DNA of 16,437 nt. Origin: an uncultured Bacilli bacterium (lineage in GTDB: Bacteria; Bacillota_I; Bacilli_A; RF39; UBA660). Location: the NCBI GenBank assembly GCA_947632495.1, contig CANRPL010000031.1, positions 1 to 16,437 on the forward strand, read 5' to 3'. The notes below the pieces were generated by a model that searched no databases, had not been told where the DNA came from, and was given only the letters and a program-made list of their open reading frames with translations. Shown piece after piece: positions 6,557 to 13,771 of this stretch. The position numbers and the translations under genes are program-made. Every line of letters begins with the position of its first letter. The first letter of the stretch is position 1.

Positions 6557-7647
6557 GCTATTTCATATGCTAACAATGGAGGAACTGCATTACCTATTTG
6601 CTGATATTGGGATAAGTTTTTTTCCCAAGACATTGTAGTTCTTTTCCCATAAAATTTATAATTATCTGGAAAAGATTGCAACCTTGCTCCTTCTCTAGCC
6701 GTATAATTTCTATTAATAAATGGATGAATAAAATTACTCTGGAAACTGGCTGGTATAGTTGGGGATGGCTTGTTGGGATATGGCCTCATATTATTTTGTG
6801 AAAACGTCTTACCACTGACTTTTGAGGCATCTCCTCTTTTCCTTTGCTTATGCTCTTCTGAAACATTTGCAACAGATTCTCCAAACTTTATTTGTTCAAA
6901 TCTATCTATTAACCTTTTTGTGTGTCTCATAGCTACATGATTATATAACTTTTTTGATTTTTTTCTAGCCCATTTTTGATAAGCATTTTGAGGTTCAAGC
7001 GTATAATCCATTTCTTCTGCGCCCTCACCGGATTTAATTTGGGGTAAATCCATTATGGCTTGTTCAATTGTAATTTGTTTATCACTCGAATATTTAGGTT
7101 TAGGTCCTATTTCTTGTTCCTTATAATCAAAATCGTTCCTAATTCCTATGAAAACTACTCTCACTCTAGATTGTGGTACACCATATTCCGCAGCATTTAA
7201 CTTACATATTTTAACATTATATCCTGCGTCAGTATATTCTTTTAATATTAATTCTTTTACACTTTCATTATTTTTGGTTTTCATAGATAATATTCCAGTA
7301 ACATTTTCCATTACAAAAAATTTAGGATGATAAAATTTAACAAATCTAACAAATTCCATAAAAAGGCTATTTCTTGGATCATTTTTGTCTCTATTACCAC
7401 TTAAAGAAAAGCCTTGACATGGAGGTCCGCCAATTATTCCATCTATTTTAATATTCTTCGATAATAGATTTTCTAAATTAGTGATTGTTGTTATATCACC
7501 TGTTATAACTTTAGTACTTTTATGGTTGCTACTATAGGTTTGAGAAGCCCATTCATCTTTTTCTATAGCTAGCGGAATTTTAAAACCCGCCATTTCAAAG
7601 CCTAAACTTAACCCACCACATCCTGCAAATAAATCTATTACATTCAT
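6529..7647 (-). CDS. DNA (cytosine-5-)-methyltransferase of a type II R-M system
   Basis: It transfers methyl from SAM to carbon 5 of cytosine in a specific site, protecting host DNA from the paired endonuclease. The 372-aa product shows the ordered C5-MTase motifs: I DLFAGCGGLSLGF (5-17), IV GGPPCQGFS (73-81) with catalytic Cys77, VI ENV (114-116), VIII QSRVRVVFIG (159-168), a target-recognition region (about 180-285), IX RPYPNKPSPTI near 288-298, ARLQSFP (321-327) and X QIGNAVPP (350-357). All catalytic motifs are intact. AAGGAT at 7657-7662 precedes the ATG by nine bases. The gene has its own promoter and overlaps the shared terminator. It lies tail to tail with the endonuclease gene, with no C-protein between them. 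Confidence 0.95.
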   Translation of the reverse strand: MNVIDLFAGCGGLSLGFEMAGFKIPLAIEKDEWASQTYSSNHKSTKVITGDITTITNLENLLSKNIKIDGIIGGPPCQGFSLSGNRDKNDPRNSLFMEFVRFVKFYHPKFFVMENVTGILSMKTKNNESVKELILKEYTDAGYNVKICKLNAAEYGVPQSRVRVVFIGIRNDFDYKEQEIGPKPKYSSDKQITIEQAIMDLPQIKSGEGAEEMDYTLEPQNAYQKWARKKSKKLYNHVAMRHTKRLIDRFEQIKFGESVANVSEEHKQRKRGDASKVSGKTFSQNNMRPYPNKPSPTIPASFQSNFIHPFINRNYTAREGARLQSFPDNYKFYGKRTTMSWEKNLSQYQQIGNAVPPLLAYEIAKNILKYFN

Positions 7648-7675
7648 TTTATCAACATCCTTAATGCTACTATTA

Positions 7676-7684
7676 ATTATACCA
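7676..7684 (-). promoter_or_regulatory. Extended -10 promoter for the methyltransferase gene
   Basis: On the minus strand 7684-7676 reads TGGTATAAT, a perfect extended -10, about 28 nt upstream of the start codon. The -35 is poor. Confidence 0.5.
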
Positions 7685-7733
7685 TATTTTAGGTAATCTA
7701 TAAATTATATGCAATATAGTATAATCAAGAAAA

Positions 7734-8681
7734 TTACTTTTTTGGCTGATCTTTACTACCTTTAATAACCTTAAGTTTGGGACGGTCCATTCTCGACTCT
7801 AATAACGTTATTAGTCCTTTAGCGCGTTTATAATCAAACGATTTAACTTTATCACCTAAAGACTTATATAACGCCCAAAAATTTTCATATTTAACATTAT
7901 AAGTTTTAAAATCAACACTTATTGTTAAAATATCAATAATATGTTTTATAACAATATCAGGAAGATTTTTAGTTAATAAATCATTTTCAATAACATCAAG
8001 AAAATCATTTTCACAGACAAGATAACGAAAAGCAATATTACTACTTCCCTCATATTTAGCTAGCAAACAATTTAAAGGATCATCATAATTATCTTCTTTA
8101 ATACGACCATAAATACGAGCTCTTTCTCTTTGAGGAGCAACTTCTTTAGAATACTTATAGTCATATCTTAAGCCAAGCGAAAAGATTAAATTATTTAAAG
8201 TACTAACACTAATTTTATCTAGAGTATCTTTAGGTACTTTTAGATCATATAACCAATCATATTGGTAATATACGCCTGCCAAACTGATGAGATTTAAACG
8301 ACTGTAACGTTTGATAATACTTTTAGTAAGTGGCTTATGCTCCTTAAAAATGGCCTGCAATTCAGGATCAGCTGATTCGGGTACATAATTTTTAACAAAT
8401 TCTTTGCTATCATATAAAATAAAACGTAACTTACGCAATAAATTAAGACTAAACTTATCATAAAAATGGTGGTCATTCTCAAGTAAAGTTAAAAGATGAA
8501 AAAAGCTAGGATTTAAAGCTAAAGCTTTGATATCTCCATATTCTTGATATTTTTCAATCGTCTCTTCCCTACTACTACCTAGAGCTTTTTCTGGTTGGAA
8601 ATAAAAACGACAAAGATATAAATAATTTTGAGGATCAGTTTTTTCAATATGTGCTAAAAACTTTTTTACTTCTAATGTCAT
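7734..8681 (-). CDS. Unrecognised 315-aa soluble helical protein
   Basis: I do not recognise this family. The product looks alpha-helical and charged throughout, with many Leu/Lys/Asp/Tyr residues, no signal peptide or membrane segment, and a basic C-terminal tail (RPKLKVIKGSK). There is a region of aromatic and Arg-rich sequence around residues 170-200. The frame extends upstream to a TTG at 8708, but ATG 8681 sits three bases after GGTGGTGAT, so it is the better start. It lies 42 bp downstream of mntP on the same strand and is probably the last gene of that operon. No clear terminator follows before the methyltransferase promoter. Confidence 0.72.
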   Translation of the reverse strand: MTLEVKKFLAHIEKTDPQNYLYLCRFYFQPEKALGSSREETIEKYQEYGDIKALALNPSFFHLLTLLENDHHFYDKFSLNLLRKLRFILYDSKEFVKNYVPESADPELQAIFKEHKPLTKSIIKRYSRLNLISLAGVYYQYDWLYDLKVPKDTLDKISVSTLNNLIFSLGLRYDYKYSKEVAPQRERARIYGRIKEDNYDDPLNCLLAKYEGSSNIAFRYLVCENDFLDVIENDLLTKNLPDIVIKHIIDILTISVDFKTYNVKYENFWALYKSLGDKVKSFDYKRAKGLITLLESRMDRPKLKVIKGSKDQPKK

Positions 8682-8723
8682 CTTATCACCACCAAAATGA
8701 TTATACAATATAAGTAAATTTTT

Positions 8724-9263
8724 TTAAAGTAATAGTTTTAAACCCATTATAATCAGTACACATCCACCTACAAAAGAAGCTTTAGAACGATACCTTTCAC
8801 CAAATAACTGTCCTAACCTTGTTCCTAGAAGGGAAAGAATAAAAGTTATGATAAAAATAATGATAACAGCTGGAAATAATGGTACTTCTAATAATGAAAA
8901 GGTAATTCCAACCGTTAAAGCATCAATACTGGTCGCAATAGATGGTAGAAGCATTTTTTTAAAACTAACATCATCATCAATACTTTTATCTGATTCTTCA
9001 AATGACTCCTTAATCATACCTATCCCCAGTATGACTAAAAAGAAAAAGGCAACAAAATTATCATACTTTTTAATATAATCTAGGCCACTGCTTAAATAAT
9101 AGCCAATAATAGGCATCAATAGTTGGAAAGTCGCAAAATAGCTAGCAATAATAAAAGCTTTACGCCAATTCATCTGGTGCATCGCTAAACCTTTACAAAC
9201 AGCTAATGAGCAAGCATCCATTCCAAGTCCTATACCAATTAACAAAAGTTCTATTAAATTCAT
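8724..9263 (-). CDS. mntP: Manganese efflux pump MntP
   Basis: This membrane exporter lowers intracellular Mn(II). The 179-aa product has the two-repeat MntP (DUF204) layout of about six membrane segments, with conserved acidic residues in GLGMDACSLAV (Asp16) and SIATSIDALTVG (Asp114), plus GTRLGQLFG near residue 147. Length matches the family (about 180-190 aa). AAGGAG precedes the ATG, and the start is nine bases after the stop of the TspO-like gene, so they are very likely co-transcribed. Many mntP genes are controlled by a yybP-ykoY manganese riboswitch or MntR; I see no such riboswitch directly upstream here. Confidence 0.92.
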   Translation of the reverse strand: MNLIELLLIGIGLGMDACSLAVCKGLAMHQMNWRKAFIIASYFATFQLLMPIIGYYLSSGLDYIKKYDNFVAFFFLVILGIGMIKESFEESDKSIDDDVSFKKMLLPSIATSIDALTVGITFSLLEVPLFPAVIIIFIITFILSLLGTRLGQLFGERYRSKASFVGGCVLIIMGLKLLL

Positions 9264-9272
9264 ATAAACTCC

Positions 9273-9728
9273 TTAAATTACGGAAATATTAATAACGACA
9301 GTATACATAAACCACAACAAATAAAGCACCCAAAAGAAACGCTTATGTTTGCTTGTTTTTATAAACTTAATTAACAAACTAAATAAAAGTAAGAAATTTA
9401 GTATATGACATATTAAACTTAAATAATAAAAATGATAGAAAAAGAAAAGAAACAACCATATTTCAATAAGTAATAAATGAAGGTTAAAGGAAAATTCAAC
9501 ATCAATCGATTGGGCTTTAACAAAAGCTCTTCCTAATACGATAAAAGAAAAAACTGAAATAAATCCCAAGATGATAAAAAAAGGCTCACTAATGAAAAGA
9601 GGAAAGTTACTAAATGGAAAATATACAATATCACTAAGATATCCAAATAAGATAAACTCCAATAATAGTAAGATAGTCTTATAATTATTTTTTAAAAAAT
9701 TAGCTATTTTTCTTAAATTATTCTTCAT
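9273..9728 (-). CDS. Divergent TspO/MBR-like membrane protein
   Basis: The 151-aa product is hydrophobic with about five membrane segments, the usual size and count for TspO/MBR (peripheral benzodiazepine receptor-like) proteins. The second half follows the family plan: a LHLLLIEIWLFLFFF segment like the TspO QLxLNxxWxxxFF helix, and a C-terminal YLLWFMYTVVIN resembling the TspO PYLxWxxxAxxLN signature. The first half lacks the usual W-x-PP motif, so it is a remote member at best; a generic small membrane protein remains possible. TspO proteins bind porphyrins and cholesterol-like ligands in some organisms. AGAGGGA lies just before the ATG. It heads the operon with mntP and is divergent from htpG. 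Confidence 0.6.
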   Translation of the reverse strand: MKNNLRKIANFLKNNYKTILLLLEFILFGYLSDIVYFPFSNFPLFISEPFFIILGFISVFSFIVLGRAFVKAQSIDVEFSFNLHLLLIEIWLFLFFFYHFYYLSLICHILNFLLLFSLLIKFIKTSKHKRFFWVLYLLWFMYTVVINISVI

Positions 9729-9781
9729 ATAATCCCTCTATAACATCATACGAAGCAGATTTTTATTTATGATATATCTTC

Positions 9782-9810
9782 TTTAGCACTTTCGCTTGAC
9801 AAGTGCTAAA
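9782..9810. promoter_or_regulatory. CIRCE operator (HrcA binding site) upstream of htpG
   Basis: TTAGCACTT (9783-9791), nine bases, then AAGTGCTAA (9801-9809). This is the CIRCE layout TTAGCACTC-N9-GAGTGCTAA with the innermost base of each arm changed symmetrically, so the dyad stays perfect and extends to 10 bp per arm (9782-9810). The right arm overlaps the htpG -35, where HrcA would block RNA polymerase. The site is also 54 bp from the divergent TspO-like gene start. Confidence 0.9.
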
Positions 9811-9824
9811 AGGGGTGCTACAAT
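9796..9824 (+). promoter_or_regulatory. SigA promoter of htpG
   Basis: A perfect -35 TTGACA (9796-9801), a 17-nt spacer and -10 TACAAT (9819-9824) with a TGC extension (9816-9818). It is the best vegetative promoter in the window. Transcription should begin near 9831, giving a leader of about 25 nt. Confidence 0.9.
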
Positions 9825-9855
9825 TAGAATGTGACTAAAGAAAGAAGGACTCATT

Positions 9856-11736
9856 ATGGAGAAAAAACAGTTTAAAGCTGAATCAAAAAAGTTGTTAGAT
9901 TTAATGATTAATTCAATATATACCAACAAAGAGATCTTTTTAAGAGAACTAGTATCAAATGCTAGTGATGCAATTGATAAACTTCATTATCGCTCTTTAA
10001 CTGATAAAACAGTTAAAGTTGATGTTGAAGATTTTGCTATCGACATTAGTATTGACAAAGAGAAAAGGACTTTAACGATTGCCGATAATGGATGCGGTAT
10101 GACTGATAAAGAATTGGAAACTAATTTAGGAACGATTGCCAAAAGTGGTACATTAGCCTTTAAAGAAGAAAATAATCCTAAAGATATGGACATAATAGGT
10201 CAATTTGGTGTCGGTTTCTATTCGGCTTTTATGGTTAGTGAACATATTCAAGTAATTAGTAAAGCCCATGATAGTGAAAAAGCTTATATGTGGGAATCAT
10301 ATGGAGCTGATGGCTATAGTATAACTGAAGCTAAACGTGATAGTAATGGTACAACGATTATCTTAACCATTAAAGAAGATACTGAACATGATAAATTTAG
10401 TGATTATCTAGATACGGATAAAGTACGCGCTATTGTAAAGAAATATTCTGATTATATTCGTTATCCTATTCGAATGGATGTCACAGAAAGGAAACTAAAA
10501 GAAGGTAGTGAAGATGAATATGAAGATGTAACGACCAATGAAATAGTAAATAGTATGTTACCATTATGGAAGAAAAATAAAAAAGAAATTAAAGAAGAAG
10601 AATACAATAACTTCTATCATAATAACTTCTTTGATTACGCTGACCCTCTTAAAACAATTCATACTAGCGTTGAAGGCTTATGTAGTTACAATGCCCTATT
10701 ATACATTCCAGAGCATGCACCATATGATTTTTATTCTAAAGATTATGAAAAAGGATTACAATTATACTCTAATGGCGTTTTAATTATGGATAGTTGTAGT
10801 GATTTATTACCTGATTATTTTAGCTTCGTCAAGGGCCTAGTTGATAGTAGTGATCTATCATTAAACATTTCCCGTGAGATGCTACAACATGATCATCAAG
10901 TTCGTTTAATTGCCAAGAACATTGAAAAGAAAATTAAAAAAGAGCTTGAAGATATGCGTGATAATGACCGTGATAAATACGAAAAATTTTATGAAGCTTT
11001 CGGTATGCAATTAAAGTTTAGCGTATATAATGAATTTGGTCGCGATAAAGAAGAACTAAAAGATTTATTACTTTTCTATTCTTCAAAGCAAAAAAAGATG
11101 GTTACGCTTAAAGAATATTGCGACAATATGGTCGATAAACAAGAAAAAATATATTATGCCTGTGGTGAATCCAATGCTAAAATTGAGTTAATGCCACAAA
11201 TTGAACAGTTTAAAGAAAAAGAGTATGATGTCTTATACTTAACAGAGTACGTAGATGAATTTACAGTTCAAGCTTTGATGGAATATAACGGCAAGAAGTT
11301 CGCTAACATATCAAGTGAAGGATTAGATTTAGGTGACGAAGAAAATAGTAAGAAAATCGAAAAAGAAAACAAAGATAATAAAGACATGTTAGAACTTATG
11401 AAAGCCACCTTAAATGATGATGTTCATGATGTTCGCTTTACAAGTCGTTTGAAAAAACATCCTGTATGTTTAACCACTGAAGGTCCTATTTCTATTGAAA
11501 TGGAAAAAGTTATGCGTGCTATGCCAACGGAAGAAAAGATTAAAGCGTCTGCCGTTTTAGAGATAAATGAAAGTCATCCTATAGCTGAAAAGCTTAAAAA
11601 ACTATATAAAAAAGACAAGAAAGAGCTTGAAAACTATACTAAAGTTTTATATGCCCAAGCTAGATTAATTGAAGGATTGCCACTTGATAATCCAACTGAA
11701 ATTAGTAATATCGTCTGTGATATGATGGCAAAATAA
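9856..11736 (+). CDS. htpG: Molecular chaperone HtpG (Hsp90)
   Basis: This cytosolic ATP-dependent homodimeric chaperone remodels client proteins. At 626 aa it is full length. The N-terminal GHKL ATPase domain shows ELVSNASDAIDK (31-42, with catalytic Glu31 and Asn35), DNGCGMT (77-83), GTIAKSG (92-98) and GQFGVGFYSAFM (115-126). The middle domain includes NISREMLQ with the conserved Arg, and the C-terminal dimerisation domain ends before DMMAK. GAAGGA is placed six bases before the ATG. It is monocistronic, with its own promoter, CIRCE site and terminator, so expression is expected to rise on heat shock when HrcA is released. Bacillus subtilis htpG, by contrast, is not in the HrcA class. Confidence 0.97.
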   Translation: MEKKQFKAESKKLLDLMINSIYTNKEIFLRELVSNASDAIDKLHYRSLTDKTVKVDVEDFAIDISIDKEKRTLTIADNGCGMTDKELETNLGTIAKSGTLAFKEENNPKDMDIIGQFGVGFYSAFMVSEHIQVISKAHDSEKAYMWESYGADGYSITEAKRDSNGTTIILTIKEDTEHDKFSDYLDTDKVRAIVKKYSDYIRYPIRMDVTERKLKEGSEDEYEDVTTNEIVNSMLPLWKKNKKEIKEEEYNNFYHNNFFDYADPLKTIHTSVEGLCSYNALLYIPEHAPYDFYSKDYEKGLQLYSNGVLIMDSCSDLLPDYFSFVKGLVDSSDLSLNISREMLQHDHQVRLIAKNIEKKIKKELEDMRDNDRDKYEKFYEAFGMQLKFSVYNEFGRDKEELKDLLLFYSSKQKKMVTLKEYCDNMVDKQEKIYYACGESNAKIELMPQIEQFKEKEYDVLYLTEYVDEFTVQALMEYNGKKFANISSEGLDLGDEENSKKIEKENKDNKDMLELMKATLNDDVHDVRFTSRLKKHPVCLTTEGPISIEMEKVMRAMPTEEKIKASAVLEINESHPIAEKLKKLYKKDKKELENYTKVLYAQARLIEGLPLDNPTEISNIVCDMMAK

Positions 11737-11756
11737 GCTAGTTTTACTAGCTTTTT
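11735..11756 (+). terminator. Rho-independent terminator of htpG
   Basis: An 8-bp perfect stem (11735-11742 with 11746-11753) with a TTT loop and a T tract overlaps the last two bases of the htpG stop codon. Confidence 0.85.
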
Positions 11757-11822
11757 CTTTACATTCTTGACACTTTTAGTGAGTTTATTTTCTTAATTCG
11801 ACTTATATATTGCTTTTAGATA

Positions 11823-11831
11823 TGCTATAAT
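11823..11831 (+). promoter_or_regulatory. Extended -10 promoter of the 11902-13626 operon
   Basis: TGCTATAAT is a perfect extended -10. No good -35 lies at the usual distance. Transcription would start near 11838, leaving a leader of about 64 nt with a weak GTAGT/ACTAC pairing but no recognisable riboswitch. Confidence 0.55.
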
Positions 11832-11901
11832 GACATTGGTATAGTAGTGAAAGTCTTGCTATTTATTACTACATAATCAACTACGCATTGGTGGTGATAG
11901 T

Positions 11902-12654
11902 TTGTCAATTGTAGAATTATATACTAAGAAATCTGGGAAGAGTTTTGCTAAACAGGTTATTCAAATGTATATGCGTAAACAAAAGATGGATACTGTTCAA
12001 GAACTATTAAAACAATGTCCAAACGTTAAAGAATTTGATAGTAAGACTAAACTACTAGGTATTATTCGCCGTCATGGGTACTATATTATGAATGAAGAAG
12101 AATACCAAGATATTATTCAGGCAATTAAAGCTGAAGAAGACCAAAAAAGAAAACTAGATACAGATAGTTTAAAAAAGGTAACTGTTGGTAGTAAAGAATT
12201 AGTTACCTATACCGATAAAGAAACGGGCGAACAAATAACGGTTGATAATTCGGTTTCTAATCGCGATGTCAAAGAGCAAATGCAAGATATTCAAAACGAA
12301 CATCAACAATTTCAAAGTCTAAAAGATAATAATTCTTTGAATGTTATGGAATATATGCGTGATAAAGTTAAAATAACACCTAATACAGTCGCTTCTAATG
12401 ATATTAATATGGATGCTGTTAATGATGAAGAAAGGCAAATTGCTATTGTGGCTAAAGCTTTCGAAAATCAATTAGGTCATCACGTAGATATTGATTTAAA
12501 CGACAAAATAATATATGATAATGGTATAGTATATACGATAGAAAAGCGTAATGGTGAATATGGAGTCTTTTTACAAGATGAGGTCAAAGCTAAAAAGGAA
12601 GAAAAAGGCCCTCAATTGGTAAAAAAGAAGAATAGTCCACCTAAAGCAGCGTAG
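11902..12654 (+). CDS. Unrecognised 250-aa cytosolic protein, first gene of a two-gene operon
   Basis: I do not recognise this family. The TTG start is supported by GGTGGTGAT placed exactly three bases upstream, identical in geometry to the ATG of the 8681 gene. Residues 1-90 are charged and helix-rich, with a basic patch (MYMRKQKMD, KLLGIIRRHGYY). Residues 95-115 look like a beta hairpin (ELVTYTDKETGEQITVDN). Residues 120-160 resemble a coiled coil. Residues 176-226 look like a compact alpha/beta domain (AFENQLGHHVDIDL, then IVYTIEKRNGEYGVFLQ). A Lys/Pro tail ends the protein. There is no signal peptide or membrane helix. It lies 18 bp upstream of a Pro-rich membrane protein gene and probably works with it. 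Confidence 0.75.
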   Translation: MSIVELYTKKSGKSFAKQVIQMYMRKQKMDTVQELLKQCPNVKEFDSKTKLLGIIRRHGYYIMNEEEYQDIIQAIKAEEDQKRKLDTDSLKKVTVGSKELVTYTDKETGEQITVDNSVSNRDVKEQMQDIQNEHQQFQSLKDNNSLNVMEYMRDKVKITPNTVASNDINMDAVNDEERQIAIVAKAFENQLGHHVDIDLNDKIIYDNGIVYTIEKRNGEYGVFLQDEVKAKKEEKGPQLVKKKNSPPKAA

Positions 12655-12672
12655 AGAAGAAAGGGGTAAAAA

Positions 12673-13626
12673 ATGAATAATAATATGAATAATGGAATGA
12701 ATATGAATAATAATGGCTATAATCCAGGCGTACCAGTGCCACCAAGTATGAATAATCCTGTACCTCCAGCATATAGTGCCCAAAATTATAGCACACCTGT
12801 ACCTCCTGTGCCACCAACTATGGCACAAGATAGTGGTGTTCCAGCTAGTTTTGCTGCTCCTACGTCGACAGTTATTCAAGCTACAGCTACAATGACATCG
12901 CCATTAGAACAGACAGCTCCAGAAAGTATTGCTAAAACAATTATGCCAAACCTTTTTGCTGGGCAAAATAATGAAAATGTTGGAGCTAATGCTGTACCAG
13001 CTAGCTTTGCAGCACCTGTAGCGCCTAATAGAGTAGTACAACCAACTATGTCTTATACACCTATGGAAAGTCAGCCTACGACAGGTAATGTTAATCCTGC
13101 TATGGAAAATATGGTTCCTCCTACGCCAGTACCTCCAACTATTGAAGCGGCACCTACTATTGCAGAAGAAGTACCAGTTGAAACGCAAGAAGTTGTAGAA
13201 ATAAAACAACAGGCTGAAGGACAAGCGGCTGAAATGGGCGAAGTTCAAAGTTCTGTTGTTGAAGACGCAAGTGATGATCCTGATGCCAAGGATGTAACTT
13301 TTGATTACAATGCGCTATATGGTATTGGATCAAAAGATATAAAGGATATTGAACCAACTGTAGTTGAAGAAAAAAAGAAACCAATATTTACTACACAAGA
13401 TATTGTTATCAATAATCGTATTAATAATGGTGGCAATGTTCCTTCTTTCGATGCCAATGCTTTGGATAGTCATGCCGATAGTAAAAAAGCTGATAGCGTA
13501 TTGGATGATAAGCAGCAAGATAAAGCTGATACAAGAAGAAGAATATTATTTATTGGTGTATTAACAATATTAATAGTTGTGTTCCTACTATGGATTTTCC
13601 CACTTATTGCTGGTTATAAAATGTAA
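12673..13626 (+). CDS. Pro-rich disordered protein with a C-terminal membrane anchor
   Basis: The 317-aa product begins with an Asn/Met-rich stretch (residues 1-17), followed by about 180 residues rich in Pro, Val, Ala, Thr and Asn with short repeats: PVPP-type motifs and two copies of VPASFAAP (56-63 and 108-115). Residues 165-235 are acidic. A single hydrophobic segment (290-313) follows the basic DTRRR and ends four residues from the C-terminus, as in tail-anchored proteins. Almost the whole chain should therefore lie in the cytoplasm and be disordered. AAGGGG precedes the ATG. It is the second gene of the operon with 11902-12654, and a terminator follows. I do not recognise the family; scaffold-like or cell-division/envelope roles are speculation. 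Confidence 0.8.
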   Translation: MNNNMNNGMNMNNNGYNPGVPVPPSMNNPVPPAYSAQNYSTPVPPVPPTMAQDSGVPASFAAPTSTVIQATATMTSPLEQTAPESIAKTIMPNLFAGQNNENVGANAVPASFAAPVAPNRVVQPTMSYTPMESQPTTGNVNPAMENMVPPTPVPPTIEAAPTIAEEVPVETQEVVEIKQQAEGQAAEMGEVQSSVVEDASDDPDAKDVTFDYNALYGIGSKDIKDIEPTVVEEKKKPIFTTQDIVINNRINNGGNVPSFDANALDSHADSKKADSVLDDKQQDKADTRRRILFIGVLTILIVVFLLWIFPLIAGYKM

Positions 13627-13632
13627 TATTAA

Positions 13633-13661
13633 AACAAGTATTTCAAAATACTTGTTCTTTT
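13633..13661 (+). terminator. Rho-independent terminator of the two-gene operon
   Basis: A 10-bp perfect stem (13633-13642 with 13647-13656), TCAA loop and a TTCTTTTTT tail start seven bases after the stop codon. Confidence 0.88.
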
Positions 13662-13684
13662 TTAATATTTCAACCGAACCATTG

Positions 13685-13703
13685 ATATAGATAAAATCTA
13701 TAT
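13685..13703. repeat. 8-bp A/T-rich hairpin between convergent transcription units
   Basis: ATATAGAT (13685-13692), AAA, ATCTATAT (13696-13703) form a perfect short hairpin downstream of the metallopeptidase gene. There is no T tract on the minus strand, so it is at most a weak terminator for that gene. Confidence 0.4.
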
Positions 13704-13771
13704 ATTAAAGCATTAAAAAGGCATCCTAATTTTGAGATTTTCGCAAATTTATAGAATGATTAAATTGAAAT

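Noticed and set aside
9729..9781. yybP-ykoY manganese riboswitch for the mntP operon
   Set aside because: The leader available to the TspO-like gene is short and shows no paired-loop structure of that class. There is also no room in the 9-bp gap before mntP.
11767..11796. TTGACA at 11767-11772 as a -35 for the 11902 operon
   Set aside because: No -10 match lies 16-18 nt downstream; the extended -10 at 11823-11831 is a better promoter.
12571..13384. Several His/Trp/Arg- or Leu/Gln-rich minus-strand frames opposite the Pro-rich operon
   Set aside because: They mirror the repeats of the real plus-strand genes, have unnatural composition and lack start signals.
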